Below are positions 53,606 to 62,616 of a DNA stretch of 64,000 bases, one piece after another (the stretch's first letter is position 1; the number at the start of each line of letters is the position of its first letter). The notes under the pieces are model-generated. The model was given only the letters and a program-made list of their open reading frames with translations. It was not told where the DNA came from and searched no databases. The stretch covers positions 62,001-126,000 of the forward strand of contig NZ_PIPI01000005.1 in NCBI RefSeq assembly GCF_003987315.1. The letters are read 5' to 3'. A program made the position numbers and the translations under genes. The DNA is from Aliidiomarina haloalkalitolerans. Its GTDB lineage: Bacteria > Pseudomonadota > Gammaproteobacteria > Enterobacterales > Alteromonadaceae.

Positions 53606-56600
53606 TTACTCGGACTCCCTCGGTGGCCGCTGGCGTAAGATCAGGCTGTACATGACAGGCACCACAATCAGCGTGAGTAGGGTGGCAAAACCAAGACCGA
53701 ACATAATGGTCACGGCCATGCTGGCAAAAAACTCATCGAACAACAGCGGAATCATACCGACGATCGTCGTGACCGCTGCCATCATCACTGGGCGAACCCG
53801 GCTAACAGCTGCGTCGACCAGCGCTTGATAACCGGACTTGCCGCTACGCTCTTCAGTGTTAACCTGCTCGAGCAAGACTATCCCGTTCTTAATTAACATA
53901 CCGGTGAGCGACAGAATACCGAGCAGCGCCATGAAACTAAAGGCCTGATTGGTCAAGAGCAAGCCCAAGGTCACGCCAATAATCGACAATGGAACTGTGG
54001 TCCAAATCACCACGGCTTTGCGCACAGAACTAAACAGCAGCACGGTAATAATGAACATGGCTAAATAGCCGAGCGGTAAGGACGCAAATAGCGCGTTTTT
54101 GGCTTTGCTTGAGGCTTCGTACTCACCTCCCCACTGCATTTCATAGCCCGGTGGTAACGCAATGGCTTCGATGTCGGCACGCACGCGTGCGAACATCTGT
54201 GCGGGCGTTTCCTCATGCATGGGATACGCATCGGCCATGACCGCAAGCGTGCGTTTGCGATCACGGCGGTGAATAATTTGCTCTTCCCAGGCGAGCGGCA
54301 TGCTGTCGATTACTTGGGCCATCGGGATGTAGCGGTTCAACGCAGGGCTATAGACTTGAATGTCCTGCCATTGCTCAAGATAAACGCGCTCTTCTTCTGG
54401 GGCGCGCACGACAATCGGTAATAAATTGGTGCCATCACGATAGACGCCCACGCGCTTGCCTTGGAAATTAGCCAGAATAAGGTCATCAATATCCTGCTTG
54501 GTAATGCCGACTCGTCGCGCATGGGACTCGTTAAACTGCGGCCGTAAGACTTTACTGCGCTCACGCCAGTTGTCACGAATCAGATTCAGTCCCGGATCAG
54601 CACGGAAGATGGCTTGCGCTTGCAATGACAGCTGGCGCAAAACGTCTGGATCAGAGCCGCTAAAACGAACTTCCACGGCGGCTTTGACCGGTGGACCAAT
54701 TTCCATCCGCCGCAGTTGCATGCGGGCATCGGGATGATGAGCCGTGAGTTGTTGTTGGGTTCTTGCAATTAAATTCGGCAAGACGTCCGGTGTAGTGGTA
54801 CGGACAATGAGCTGGGCATAGTTTTCATGCTGCATTTCAACGATATAGGGCAGGGTAAAGCGCGGTGCTCCTTGACCCACAGTGCTGGCTACTTGAGTGA
54901 CCTCGGGTTGTTGCAATAGCCATTGTTCCGCCTTGGCGCTGTCGCGGGCAGTTGCACGAATATCGGTCCCTTGTGGATACCAAAGATCCACATAAAATGC
55001 CGGTGTATTGGAACTTGGGAAGAAGCTTTGCTTCACTTGCGTGAAGCCTAGCAGGGCAAATACCAGCAGTCCGGTCATCAGCACCATGGTGCCAACCCGG
55101 AAACGCAACGCGAAAGCAAGTAAACTGCGGTAGCCGCGATAAATCCGATTACCGTACAACTCGGCATCGCTTGCTGCTGTTTTGATGCCTTTGCGGAACA
55201 GGCGGTCACCCAAAAACGGGATCAGCATTAAGGCGGTAAACCAACTGAGTCCGAGTGACAATAGCAACACCCAAAACAGTGACCCAGCAAATTCACCGGT
55301 CGCGTCTTTCGACAGCCCAATCGGGGCAAAAGCGAGAATCGCGATAACCGTTGCGCCCAGTAATGGCCACGCATTTTGCCGCAGTACGTGCTGTGCCGCG
55401 CGCAAACGGCTTTGTCCACGTTGAACGCCAACGAGCATGCCTTCGGTAATCACTATGGCATTATCGACCAGCATTCCGAGGGCAATAATTAAAGCACCGA
55501 GGGAAACCCGGTGGAGGTTAATCCCCAACAGGTACATGAAAATAAAGGTGCCAAGAACGGTCAGAAGCAGCACGAAACCAATCAAGAAGCCACTGCGCAA
55601 ACCCATGGTAAGCAAGAGCGCGACAATGACAATCACCACCGCTTGCGCCAAGTTAAGCAAGAAGCCAGAGACGGAGCGGTCTACTTCTTCCGGTTGGTTG
55701 TAAATAATATTCAGCTGCATACCGACCGGTGTGTTGGCTTCAAGTTCGGCAAGTCGCTGATTCAGCGATGCACCCACCTCGACCACGTTGACATTGCGAG
55801 CAAATGAGACACCAACCCATAGCGACGGCTGTTCATTAAAGCGCAATACGTGTGTTGGAATCGGTTGCAGCTGCCGATAAATGGTTGCCACGTCGCCTAA
55901 GTAGATTTGCTCGCGAGCGCCTGGGTTACTGATAATAAGAGTGCTTAGTTGCTCTACCGACGTGAATTCACCGCTGGTCTCAAAGCGAACGGCATGATCA
56001 CCTAGGCGCACGCGCCCCGCATTGGATACGGTGTTTTGGGTCGCCAAGAGCTCGTAAATGCGTTGCGGTGGAATCCCGAGGTTGGCTAAGCGAGAACGTG
56101 AGACTTCGGCAACGACTTGCTCTTGTTGCATACCACTAATAATGACTTTGGCGACGCCAGGAACCAGCGCGAGCTCGCGGCGGAGGTATTTGGCGTGGTC
56201 CTTGAGCGCCGGTAAATCATAGCCGTCGCCAGTGAGTGCGAGCAGTACGCCAAAGACGTCGGAGAAATCGTCTTTGACCATGACCGGGCCTGCTCCGGGA
56301 GGCAGGTTGCGGGCTTGGTCGTTGACTTTACGGCGCAGTTCGTCCCAAATTTGTGGAATTTGATGAGAACGATAGGTGTCTTTCACTTCCACCATGATTT
56401 GCGACTGACCGGGCATCGACGTTGAGGTGATATGGTCGATGTATTCCAATTCTTGCAAGGCGTTCTCTAACGGAACGGTGACTTCTTCCTCGACTTGTTG
56501 CGCGGAAGCACCCGGGTAGGGGGTAATGACTAACGCCTGTTTAATAGTGAACTCAGGATCTTCGAGACGCCCCAAGCTTTGCAGGGCAATGAATCCACCA

Positions 56601-56668
56601 ATGAGGAGAATAAACAGCAAAATCCACGAGGTCGTAGGCCGTTCGATACTATAGCGCGCAAGATTCAT
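53606..56668 (-). CDS. RND-family multidrug-type efflux permease
   Basis: An inner-membrane RND pump of 1020 residues, the normal length for the drug/hydrophobe group. Features are the N-terminal ERPTTSWILLF helix, the PN/PC porter domains, the helix 4 motif GMLVDNAIVITEG with one proton-relay Asp, and the duplicated second half (LSLTGMLIKNGIVLLEQ). It does not carry the CusA Met triad. The adaptor gene lies two bases upstream on the same strand; no outer membrane gene is present here, so it may borrow a TolC-type channel. A divergent LysR gene is the probable regulator. Substrate unknown. Confidence 0.92.
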   Translation of the reverse strand: MNLARYSIERPTTSWILLFILLIGGFIALQSLGRLEDPEFTIKQALVITPYPGASAQQVEEEVTVPLENALQELEYIDHITSTSMPGQSQIMVEVKDTYRSHQIPQIWDELRRKVNDQARNLPPGAGPVMVKDDFSDVFGVLLALTGDGYDLPALKDHAKYLRRELALVPGVAKVIISGMQQEQVVAEVSRSRLANLGIPPQRIYELLATQNTVSNAGRVRLGDHAVRFETSGEFTSVEQLSTLIISNPGAREQIYLGDVATIYRQLQPIPTHVLRFNEQPSLWVGVSFARNVNVVEVGASLNQRLAELEANTPVGMQLNIIYNQPEEVDRSVSGFLLNLAQAVVIVIVALLLTMGLRSGFLIGFVLLLTVLGTFIFMYLLGINLHRVSLGALIIALGMLVDNAIVITEGMLVGVQRGQSRLRAAQHVLRQNAWPLLGATVIAILAFAPIGLSKDATGEFAGSLFWVLLLSLGLSWFTALMLIPFLGDRLFRKGIKTAASDAELYGNRIYRGYRSLLAFALRFRVGTMVLMTGLLVFALLGFTQVKQSFFPSSNTPAFYVDLWYPQGTDIRATARDSAKAEQWLLQQPEVTQVASTVGQGAPRFTLPYIVEMQHENYAQLIVRTTTPDVLPNLIARTQQQLTAHHPDARMQLRRMEIGPPVKAAVEVRFSGSDPDVLRQLSLQAQAIFRADPGLNLIRDNWRERSKVLRPQFNESHARRVGITKQDIDDLILANFQGKRVGVYRDGTNLLPIVVRAPEEERVYLEQWQDIQVYSPALNRYIPMAQVIDSMPLAWEEQIIHRRDRKRTLAVMADAYPMHEETPAQMFARVRADIEAIALPPGYEMQWGGEYEASSKAKNALFASLPLGYLAMFIITVLLFSSVRKAVVIWTTVPLSIIGVTLGLLLTNQAFSFMALLGILSLTGMLIKNGIVLLEQVNTEERSGKSGYQALVDAAVSRVRPVMMAAVTTIVGMIPLLFDEFFASMAVTIMFGLGFATLLTLIVVPVMYSLILRQRPPRESE

Positions 56669-56670
56669 GC

Positions 56671-57783
56671 TTACAGTCCTCGCTCACGAATCCATGGTCG
56701 CACCGTTTGTCCTTCGTGTAGTTGATGAACACCAGCGATCACCACATGTTCTCCCGATTCGAGACCTTGGACGATCATCACGTCACTGCTCGTCGCCGCA
56801 CCAATGGTGACCCGGCGAGCGCTCAAACGGCCACGGTTTTGCTGGGCATCCGGCGTATAAACCCAAACCATCCGTACCTGTTCGTCAAGCGCGGAGCCCG
56901 GTGGCGAGAATAACGCAGCAATGGGGACACTAATGCGCTGTTGCTCTTGTGGTAATACTTGGGCGGCGTCGATCACGACGGTCGCGGTCATACCCGGCAA
57001 AATATTTCCTTCCGCAGGCTTGGGCAGGGTAAACACCACGCGATAGGTATTGGTTGCGGGGTCGGCAATGCGATCCCACTCGCGAATCTGGCCTTGATAG
57101 ACATGGTTAGGCAATGAATCGAAGATGATCTCGGGCTGGTAATCGGTATCGCGGCGGACTTGTGAAAACAGGCGCTCTGGTACTTGAATACTAACATCGA
57201 TCATGTCGTCGACGTGGAGGGTGACAATCGGTTGCTGCGGGCCGACGTTCTCGAATAACTCCACGTGCAAATTGGCGATGACGCCATTAAATGGTGCGCG
57301 CAGGCGGGTATAGCCAACGTTCGCGTTGGCAGTATTGAGGTTAGCTCGAGCCACCGCTAATTCAGCACTTGCTTCGTCGAATTGGGCTTGGGAAATAACA
57401 TTTTGGGTGATGAGCTGTGCTAGCCGATCATATTGGGCTTGTGCAAGTTCTGCCCGCGCTCGAGCCTGTGCTGCAGCGAGTTCATAGTCAGTTGGGTCGA
57501 GTGCTGCAATGAGGTCACCTTGTTGCACTTCATGGCCTGGACGCCAAGGCAGTTCGGTGATTTCGCCACCCACCCGAAAGGTCAGGTCGGCCGTTTGCGT
57601 GGCCGCAACTACAGCCGGGAATCGGCGGATTTCACTATCGGCACTGGCGCCAACGGTGAGGAGTTGCACCGGACGAGGCAGTTCGGCTAGCTCGGTCTGA
57701 GGAGCCGGTGAACAGGCACTCAAGAAAAGGGCGGTGAGAACCCAACCATAGTGACGAGTTAAACGTGGGCGAGCTTGCGACAC
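56671..57783 (-). CDS. RND pump periplasmic adaptor lipoprotein
   Basis: A 370-residue membrane fusion protein. The likely start is the GTG at 57783, preceded by GGAG; the frame is open to 57846 but without a good site, and the GTG places the lipobox (LSAC near residue 24) correctly. It carries the barrel-sandwich (LPWRPGHEVQQGDLIAALDPTDYELA), a short helical hairpin (about residues 95-155), the LRAPFNGVIANL second half, and a beta barrel ending in GLESGEHVVIAGVHQLHEGQ. It partners the downstream permease. Confidence 0.9.
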   Translation of the reverse strand: MSQARPRLTRHYGWVLTALFLSACSPAPQTELAELPRPVQLLTVGASADSEIRRFPAVVAATQTADLTFRVGGEITELPWRPGHEVQQGDLIAALDPTDYELAAAQARARAELAQAQYDRLAQLITQNVISQAQFDEASAELAVARANLNTANANVGYTRLRAPFNGVIANLHVELFENVGPQQPIVTLHVDDMIDVSIQVPERLFSQVRRDTDYQPEIIFDSLPNHVYQGQIREWDRIADPATNTYRVVFTLPKPAEGNILPGMTATVVIDAAQVLPQEQQRISVPIAALFSPPGSALDEQVRMVWVYTPDAQQNRGRLSARRVTIGAATSSDVMIVQGLESGEHVVIAGVHQLHEGQTVRPWIRERGL

Positions 57784-57929
57784 ATGGCACTCCTTAAAAT
57801 AAAGACGGTGTAGGTAACATCCGTGCGTGAACGTTAGCGAAAGCAAGAGACGTAAGTATAGGGTGCAAAAATATAAAGTTATATTAAAATAAATTAGTTA
57901 TTTCATTAAATTTAACTTAACGAGTTGCT

Positions 57930-58823
57930 ATGAAAATTTGGCCTTTACGGGTGCTCACCCAGGTTGTCGAAAGTGGCAGTTTACAAGCGGCGGCGAATGC
58001 GCTGCATCGCACGGCACCGGCTTTGAGCTTAACTTTAAGTAAGCTTGAAGACGATGTCGGTTTTGCCATACTTGATCGCAGCGGCTATCGTTTGCAGCTG
58101 ACGGCGGAGGGCCAACAGTTTTTGCGCCATGCTTATGAACTCTTGCGTCAACATGATCGGTTGAATTCTGTGGTGGCGCAATTGCGTGATGGCGCTGAAC
58201 CGCAACTTCACGTCGGTTACGACTATTCGTGTAATCCCGATTTGTTATTACCGGCCGTGCACCAAATTCAACAAGCCTTTCCGGTCACGGAAGTGCTGAT
58301 AGCTGGGCATTCACAGTTGCAAGCATTGCAGCATGTGCGTGAAGGCCGAGTGGAACTGGCGCTGACACCTTGGCTGCCGACCTTCCAACAAATGGCCGAC
58401 TTTGAAAGCTTGCGCCTCGGTGAATTTCAATTGGTTGTGGTGATGGCGCGGCGACTAGTAGAGCAACACGGCATGCCGACTAGCCGCAACGCACTCAGTG
58501 AAATTCCGCACTTGCTACCTAAAGAGCTCAATATGGGCATCAGCCCGGAGCAAATTTACCGTTTATCGGGAAGTTCGCGACTGCGGGTGAACGACGCTCA
58601 CACCATGGTGCAGTTTTTGCGAGCGGGCGTTGGTTGGGGAGTGATCCCACGCGATCTAGTCCGTCAGTCGTTGGTTAAAGGCGAGCTCGTCGAGGTTGAT
58701 ATCCCCGGTTTTCTTGATCATATTCACGCCGAAATTCACTTGGTGAAATTGGCGAGCACGCAATTGGGCCCAGCCGGCACCTTGCTGTGGGAAAGCTTTG
58801 TTGCCCAAGAGCATCACTGCTAA
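57930..58823 (+). CDS. LysR-family transcriptional regulator
   Basis: A 297-residue LysR regulator with an N-terminal winged helix-turn-helix (LTQVVESGSLQAAANALHRTAPALSLTLSKLEDDVGFAILDRSG) and a C-terminal periplasmic-binding-like effector domain. It is divergent from the RND adaptor gene across 146 bases of AT-rich DNA, the classic layout for a regulator of the neighbouring pump. The effector is unknown. Confidence 0.92.
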   Translation: MKIWPLRVLTQVVESGSLQAAANALHRTAPALSLTLSKLEDDVGFAILDRSGYRLQLTAEGQQFLRHAYELLRQHDRLNSVVAQLRDGAEPQLHVGYDYSCNPDLLLPAVHQIQQAFPVTEVLIAGHSQLQALQHVREGRVELALTPWLPTFQQMADFESLRLGEFQLVVVMARRLVEQHGMPTSRNALSEIPHLLPKELNMGISPEQIYRLSGSSRLRVNDAHTMVQFLRAGVGWGVIPRDLVRQSLVKGELVEVDIPGFLDHIHAEIHLVKLASTQLGPAGTLLWESFVAQEHHC

Positions 58824-58902
58824 ACACACGTTTACCGAACTGTCACGGCAATGACATAAAATTGCCATATAATAAGAGAAACTAAAAAATACGGAGCGAC
58901 TT

Positions 58903-60228
58903 ATGTCTGAACCTCAGACTACTCAGACCACAGCAGCCACCGAAAACACCATCCCGTTTCGCGATGCATTGCGAATTTGGTGGAAAATCGGGCTATTGAG
59001 CTTTGGCGGACCGGCCGGGCAAATCGCCCTCATGCATCGGCTGATTGTCGAAGAAAAGCAGTGGTTGAGTGAAGCGCGCTTTCTGCATGCTTTGAATTAC
59101 TGCATGCTTTTGCCGGGGCCAGAGGCGCAGCAATTGGCAACCTACGTCGGTTGGCTACTGCATGGTGTGAAAGGCGGCCTTGTCGCTGGTTTACTGTTTA
59201 TCTTGCCCGGTGCAGTCATGATCTTGGGCCTGTCGTGGGCGTATGTCTTGCTTGGCGACGTTGGTGCGGTTGAAGGTCTCTTGTTCGGCTTAAAAGCAGC
59301 GGTACTTGCCATTGTCGCCCAAGCCATGCTGAGGCTGTCGCAAAAGGCGCTTAAACATGGCGTTGCGGTTGCGCTTGCCGTTGCGGGCTTTCTTGCGTTG
59401 TTTGTTTTCTCTTTGCCCTTCCCACTCGTGGTTATCGGCGCCGGTGTGATTGGCTGGTTTCTGGCACGGCACTGGGACTCGCAAGCACCCGCCGCAGCGG
59501 ATATTGATGTGGTTGTGCGTCCCGGAACAAAACGGGCAGCAATTGTTGCTGCAGCGTTATGGCTAGGCACACTGGTTGCTTTGTTACTACTGTTTGGTGA
59601 CGATTCGGTCTGGACGCAAGTCGCGTTATTCTTTTCGAAACTTGCGGTGGTGACCTTCGGCGGTGCTTATGCCGTGCTCGCGTATGTTGCTCAGCAGGCG
59701 GTAGAAAACTACGGCTGGTTGAATCCGGGGGAAATGCTCGACGGTTTAGGCTTGGCGGAAACCACGCCAGGCCCATTGATTTTGATCACCCAATTTGTCG
59801 GCTTTCTCGCAGGTTTTCGCGACGCCACGGGCATGCACCCCTTACTTGGGGCAACACTGGCGGCATTGCTGACCACGTGGGTGACATTTTTGCCCTGCTT
59901 TGTGTGGATCTTTGCGGGCGCGCCTTATGTTGAAAAACTTCGTGGGCAACCACGCTTAAGTGCTGCACTTGGTGCGATTACCGCAGCCGTGGTCGGGGTG
60001 ATTGCCAACCTCGCATTATGGTTTGCATTAAACTATTTATTCGCCGAACAACTGACCTTTAGCGGCTTCGGTATGCAGGTCTTGTTACCCGATCTGCGCA
60101 GTTTTGACATGTATGCCATGATCTTAACAGCCGCCGCATTATTGTTAATGTTTGGTCGGAAAGTCGGGCTGTTCCCGTTATTGGGCATGATGTCGGTAGC
60201 GGGGATTGGCGTTCAGTATTTCTTTTAA
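58903..60228 (+). CDS. chrA: ChrA-type chromate transporter, two-domain
   Basis: A 441-residue inner-membrane protein of the CHR family, long-chain form with two homologous halves. The first has WWKIGLLSFGGPAGQIALM and LPGPEAQQLATYVGW; the second FFSKLAVVTFGGAYAVLAYV and TTPGPLILITQFVGF, the paired FGG and PGP motifs of the family. It is predicted to export chromate, though some homologues carry other anions. A TATAAT lies at 58868-58873, but no good -35 was seen. It may share a transcript with the following genes, though a 96-base gap intervenes. Confidence 0.9.
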   Translation: MSEPQTTQTTAATENTIPFRDALRIWWKIGLLSFGGPAGQIALMHRLIVEEKQWLSEARFLHALNYCMLLPGPEAQQLATYVGWLLHGVKGGLVAGLLFILPGAVMILGLSWAYVLLGDVGAVEGLLFGLKAAVLAIVAQAMLRLSQKALKHGVAVALAVAGFLALFVFSLPFPLVVIGAGVIGWFLARHWDSQAPAAADIDVVVRPGTKRAAIVAAALWLGTLVALLLLFGDDSVWTQVALFFSKLAVVTFGGAYAVLAYVAQQAVENYGWLNPGEMLDGLGLAETTPGPLILITQFVGFLAGFRDATGMHPLLGATLAALLTTWVTFLPCFVWIFAGAPYVEKLRGQPRLSAALGAITAAVVGVIANLALWFALNYLFAEQLTFSGFGMQVLLPDLRSFDMYAMILTAAALLLMFGRKVGLFPLLGMMSVAGIGVQYFF

Positions 60229-60324
60229 CACCAAGATTTGGCAAAACTTTGCGTTAGGTCATTGCACCGGCGGCCAGCTCCCGCTACTATTTTTTAATCG
60301 CAGTGAACACAGTGAAGTTATCGT

Positions 60325-61833
60325 TTGGCACATTTAAAGGACTTTTATCACGCACTCATTCACGCTCTGAAAAACCTGATTCCGATTATTGCGGTCGTTT
60401 TGGTTTTTCAGGCGTTCGTCTTACGTACTGTTCCTGACAACAGCGTCAGCATGGCCATTGGTATTGGCATTGTGGCCATTGGTGTGGCGCTTTTCTTACA
60501 AGGCCTCGAACTAAGTATTTTTCCGGTCGGCAAAAGCTTATCTAATCAGTTTGCTCGTAAAGGCTCGGTGCCCATTCTTCTTGCGTTTGGTTTTGCGCTT
60601 GGATTCTCAGCGGTTGTCGCAGAGCCAGCTCTCATTGCCGTGGCGCAACAAGCACAAGACATTAGCGGTGGTCGCATTGACGCACTGATTTTGCGTTTAA
60701 TTGTCGCCACGTCGGTTGGCTTAGTGGTTGCGCTTGGGGTCTTTCGAACCATTTTTGGTTATCCGTTACAGTGGTTCATGATTATTGGCTACATTTTGGT
60801 TGTAATTGTGACCTATTTTGCGCCAGAAGAAATTGTTGGTTTAGCCTATGATTCTGGTGGCGTAACAACCAATATTGTTACCGTGCCATTAATTGCCGCG
60901 CTCGGGATTGGTCTTGCGTCGTCGATTCGGGGGCGCAATCCCCTCATTGACGGCTTTGGCTTAGTTGCGTTAGCCGTTATGGTGCCGATGATCTCCGTGC
61001 AAGTTTACGGCATTATTGTGTTCAGTGGCGCCGAGCCAGATACCACAGCGGACATGGTGATGAGCGCAGACACCCAAGTTGCAACGGGGTTCCTTGCTGC
61101 GCTCATGGACCTGCTCGAAATGTTCCGTGATGTGTTGCCCATTATTATCACCATTGTGTTCTTCCAATATCTAATTCTGAAACGCCCACTGGCGAACCCA
61201 CGACGCGTGTTGTTAGGCTTTTTGTTGGTGATTTTTGGTTTATATGCCTTTGTTGTTGGTTTGAAACTTGGCCTGTTTCCGATTGGCACGGCCATGGCTG
61301 AGCAATTGATCGAGCGCGATAGCTTTGTCTTTATCTATTTATTCGCCTTTGCTATTGGCTTCGCAACCACCATGGCGGAGCCCGCTTTGATTGCAGTTGG
61401 CCAGCAAGCGGAAGAAGCTGCGGACGGTAAATTAAACGGCAACGTGATTCGAATTTTGGTGGCGATAGGTGTTGCGATAGGCATTACCATTGGTGTCCAT
61501 CGAATTATTAGCGGTGGCTCGATGCACTACTATGTCATGGGTGGCTATGTCATTGTGATTGCGCTGACGGTTTTTGCACCGAAATACATTATTGCTTTGG
61601 CGTACGATTTAGGTGGTGTCACCACCTCGGAAGTCACAGTGCCGCTAGTTACCGCTCTCGGCATTGGTTTAGCCACCCACATTGAAGGTCGTAATGTTCT
61701 GATTGACGGTTTTGGTTTAATAGCATTTGCATCGATTTTCCCCATTGTTACGGTAATGGGCTATGCAATTATTGCGCAAGCAGTCACGGCTTGGCGAGAG
61801 CGAGCTGAGGCAGCAGAAACAGAGGGGTCTTAG
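60325..61833 (+). CDS. DUF1538 membrane protein, tandem-duplicated putative transporter
   Basis: A 502-residue polytopic protein of the DUF1538 family, function not established. It is a two-fold repeat of about 250 residues: AEPALIAV occurs at about residues 98 and 351, and the block AYDxGGVTTxxVTVPL ... GRNxLIDGFGL occurs once in each half. Each half has about six hydrophobic segments. The start is a TTG at 60325, because the frame has a stop at 60313-60315 and no ATG or GTG lies between. Two small soluble proteins (P-II-like and CBS-pair) follow closely and look like its sensors. A transport role is inferred. Confidence 0.82.
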   Translation: MAHLKDFYHALIHALKNLIPIIAVVLVFQAFVLRTVPDNSVSMAIGIGIVAIGVALFLQGLELSIFPVGKSLSNQFARKGSVPILLAFGFALGFSAVVAEPALIAVAQQAQDISGGRIDALILRLIVATSVGLVVALGVFRTIFGYPLQWFMIIGYILVVIVTYFAPEEIVGLAYDSGGVTTNIVTVPLIAALGIGLASSIRGRNPLIDGFGLVALAVMVPMISVQVYGIIVFSGAEPDTTADMVMSADTQVATGFLAALMDLLEMFRDVLPIIITIVFFQYLILKRPLANPRRVLLGFLLVIFGLYAFVVGLKLGLFPIGTAMAEQLIERDSFVFIYLFAFAIGFATTMAEPALIAVGQQAEEAADGKLNGNVIRILVAIGVAIGITIGVHRIISGGSMHYYVMGGYVIVIALTVFAPKYIIALAYDLGGVTTSEVTVPLVTALGIGLATHIEGRNVLIDGFGLIAFASIFPIVTVMGYAIIAQAVTAWRERAEAAETEGS

Positions 61834-61834
61834 C

Positions 61835-62200
61835 ATGAAGTTTGCAGCATTGGTGGCAATTGTGCCAGAAGAACTTGAGCAGGAATCGATTGATGCCGCG
61901 CGTGAACAAGGCGCTGGCGGTATGACGGTGATGTCGGGGCGTGGAATTAGTAACACAGCGAAGAAATCGTTTTTTGGCATGAGTTATGATGGTAGCCAGA
62001 AAGTCTTACTGATGGTGCTTGAAAAAGGTCTGTCGCTGCACGTTATGAAAGCGATTCAAAAAGTGATTATGCCAGACGAGCACGATTCTCAAGGCATGGT
62101 ATTTACCGTGCCGTTAGAGCACCTTGGCGGCATTGATATGTCACAGTTGGAGAAGTTTGAACAACATTTAGCTGAACAGTCAGTGAAAGAAACTTTGTAA
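61835..62200 (+). CDS. P-II-like signalling protein, atypical
   Basis: A 121-residue protein with P-II-type features: N-terminal MKFAALVAIV strand, GMTVMSGRG before the T-loop region, and YDGSQKVLLMVLEKG after it, with a Tyr at residue 51. However the B-loop (TGxxGDGK in GlnB/GlnK) is replaced by a PDEHDSQGM segment at 80-88, so ordinary ATP/ADP binding is doubtful. The C-terminal strand FTVPLEHLGGID follows. The ATG at 61835 follows AGAGGGG, one base after the DUF1538 stop. It probably senses an unknown ligand and controls the transporter; that is inference. Confidence 0.82.
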   Translation: MKFAALVAIVPEELEQESIDAAREQGAGGMTVMSGRGISNTAKKSFFGMSYDGSQKVLLMVLEKGLSLHVMKAIQKVIMPDEHDSQGMVFTVPLEHLGGIDMSQLEKFEQHLAEQSVKETL

Positions 62201-62229
62201 CCGGTTCAAGGTAAAGCAGGAGCACAGTC

Positions 62230-62616
62230 ATGCAAGTCAAAGACGTGATGATTAAAGACGTAGTAACCATTTCGCCGTTTGCGAAGCTTCGCGAGGCGTT
62301 GAGTTTATTAAAAAGTAAAAACATCAAGTCATTGGTGGTTGAGAAACAAACCGATAGCGATGCCTATGGCTTGATTACATACACCAATATTTTGAAAACG
62401 GTGATTGCTGAAGACGGCGACATCGATTTACTCAATGTTTACGACATTTGCGCAAAACCGGCGTTAGCCGTGGGTGCGAGCTTGTCCTTAAAGCAGTGTG
62501 CTGCGATGATGGTGCAACAGCACGTGAAGCGCTTAGTGGTGCTAAAGGATAATGAACTTGAAGGCTTTGTGACCATGGATGACATCATGGGCGAGCTATT
62601 GAAAAAGGTAGACTAA
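62230..62616 (+). CDS. Stand-alone CBS-pair protein
   Basis: A 128-residue protein made of two CBS motifs (VKDVMIKDVVTISPFAKLREALSLL ... LITYTNIL and VYDICAKPALAVGASLSLKQCAAMM ... GFVTMDDIM), which together bind adenine nucleotides in many proteins. It lies 29 bases after the P-II-like gene and its stop overlaps the next start (TAATG). Soluble and without a catalytic domain, it probably acts as a second regulatory subunit of the DUF1538 transporter or of its expression. Confidence 0.9.
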   Translation: MQVKDVMIKDVVTISPFAKLREALSLLKSKNIKSLVVEKQTDSDAYGLITYTNILKTVIAEDGDIDLLNVYDICAKPALAVGASLSLKQCAAMMVQQHVKRLVVLKDNELEGFVTMDDIMGELLKKVD

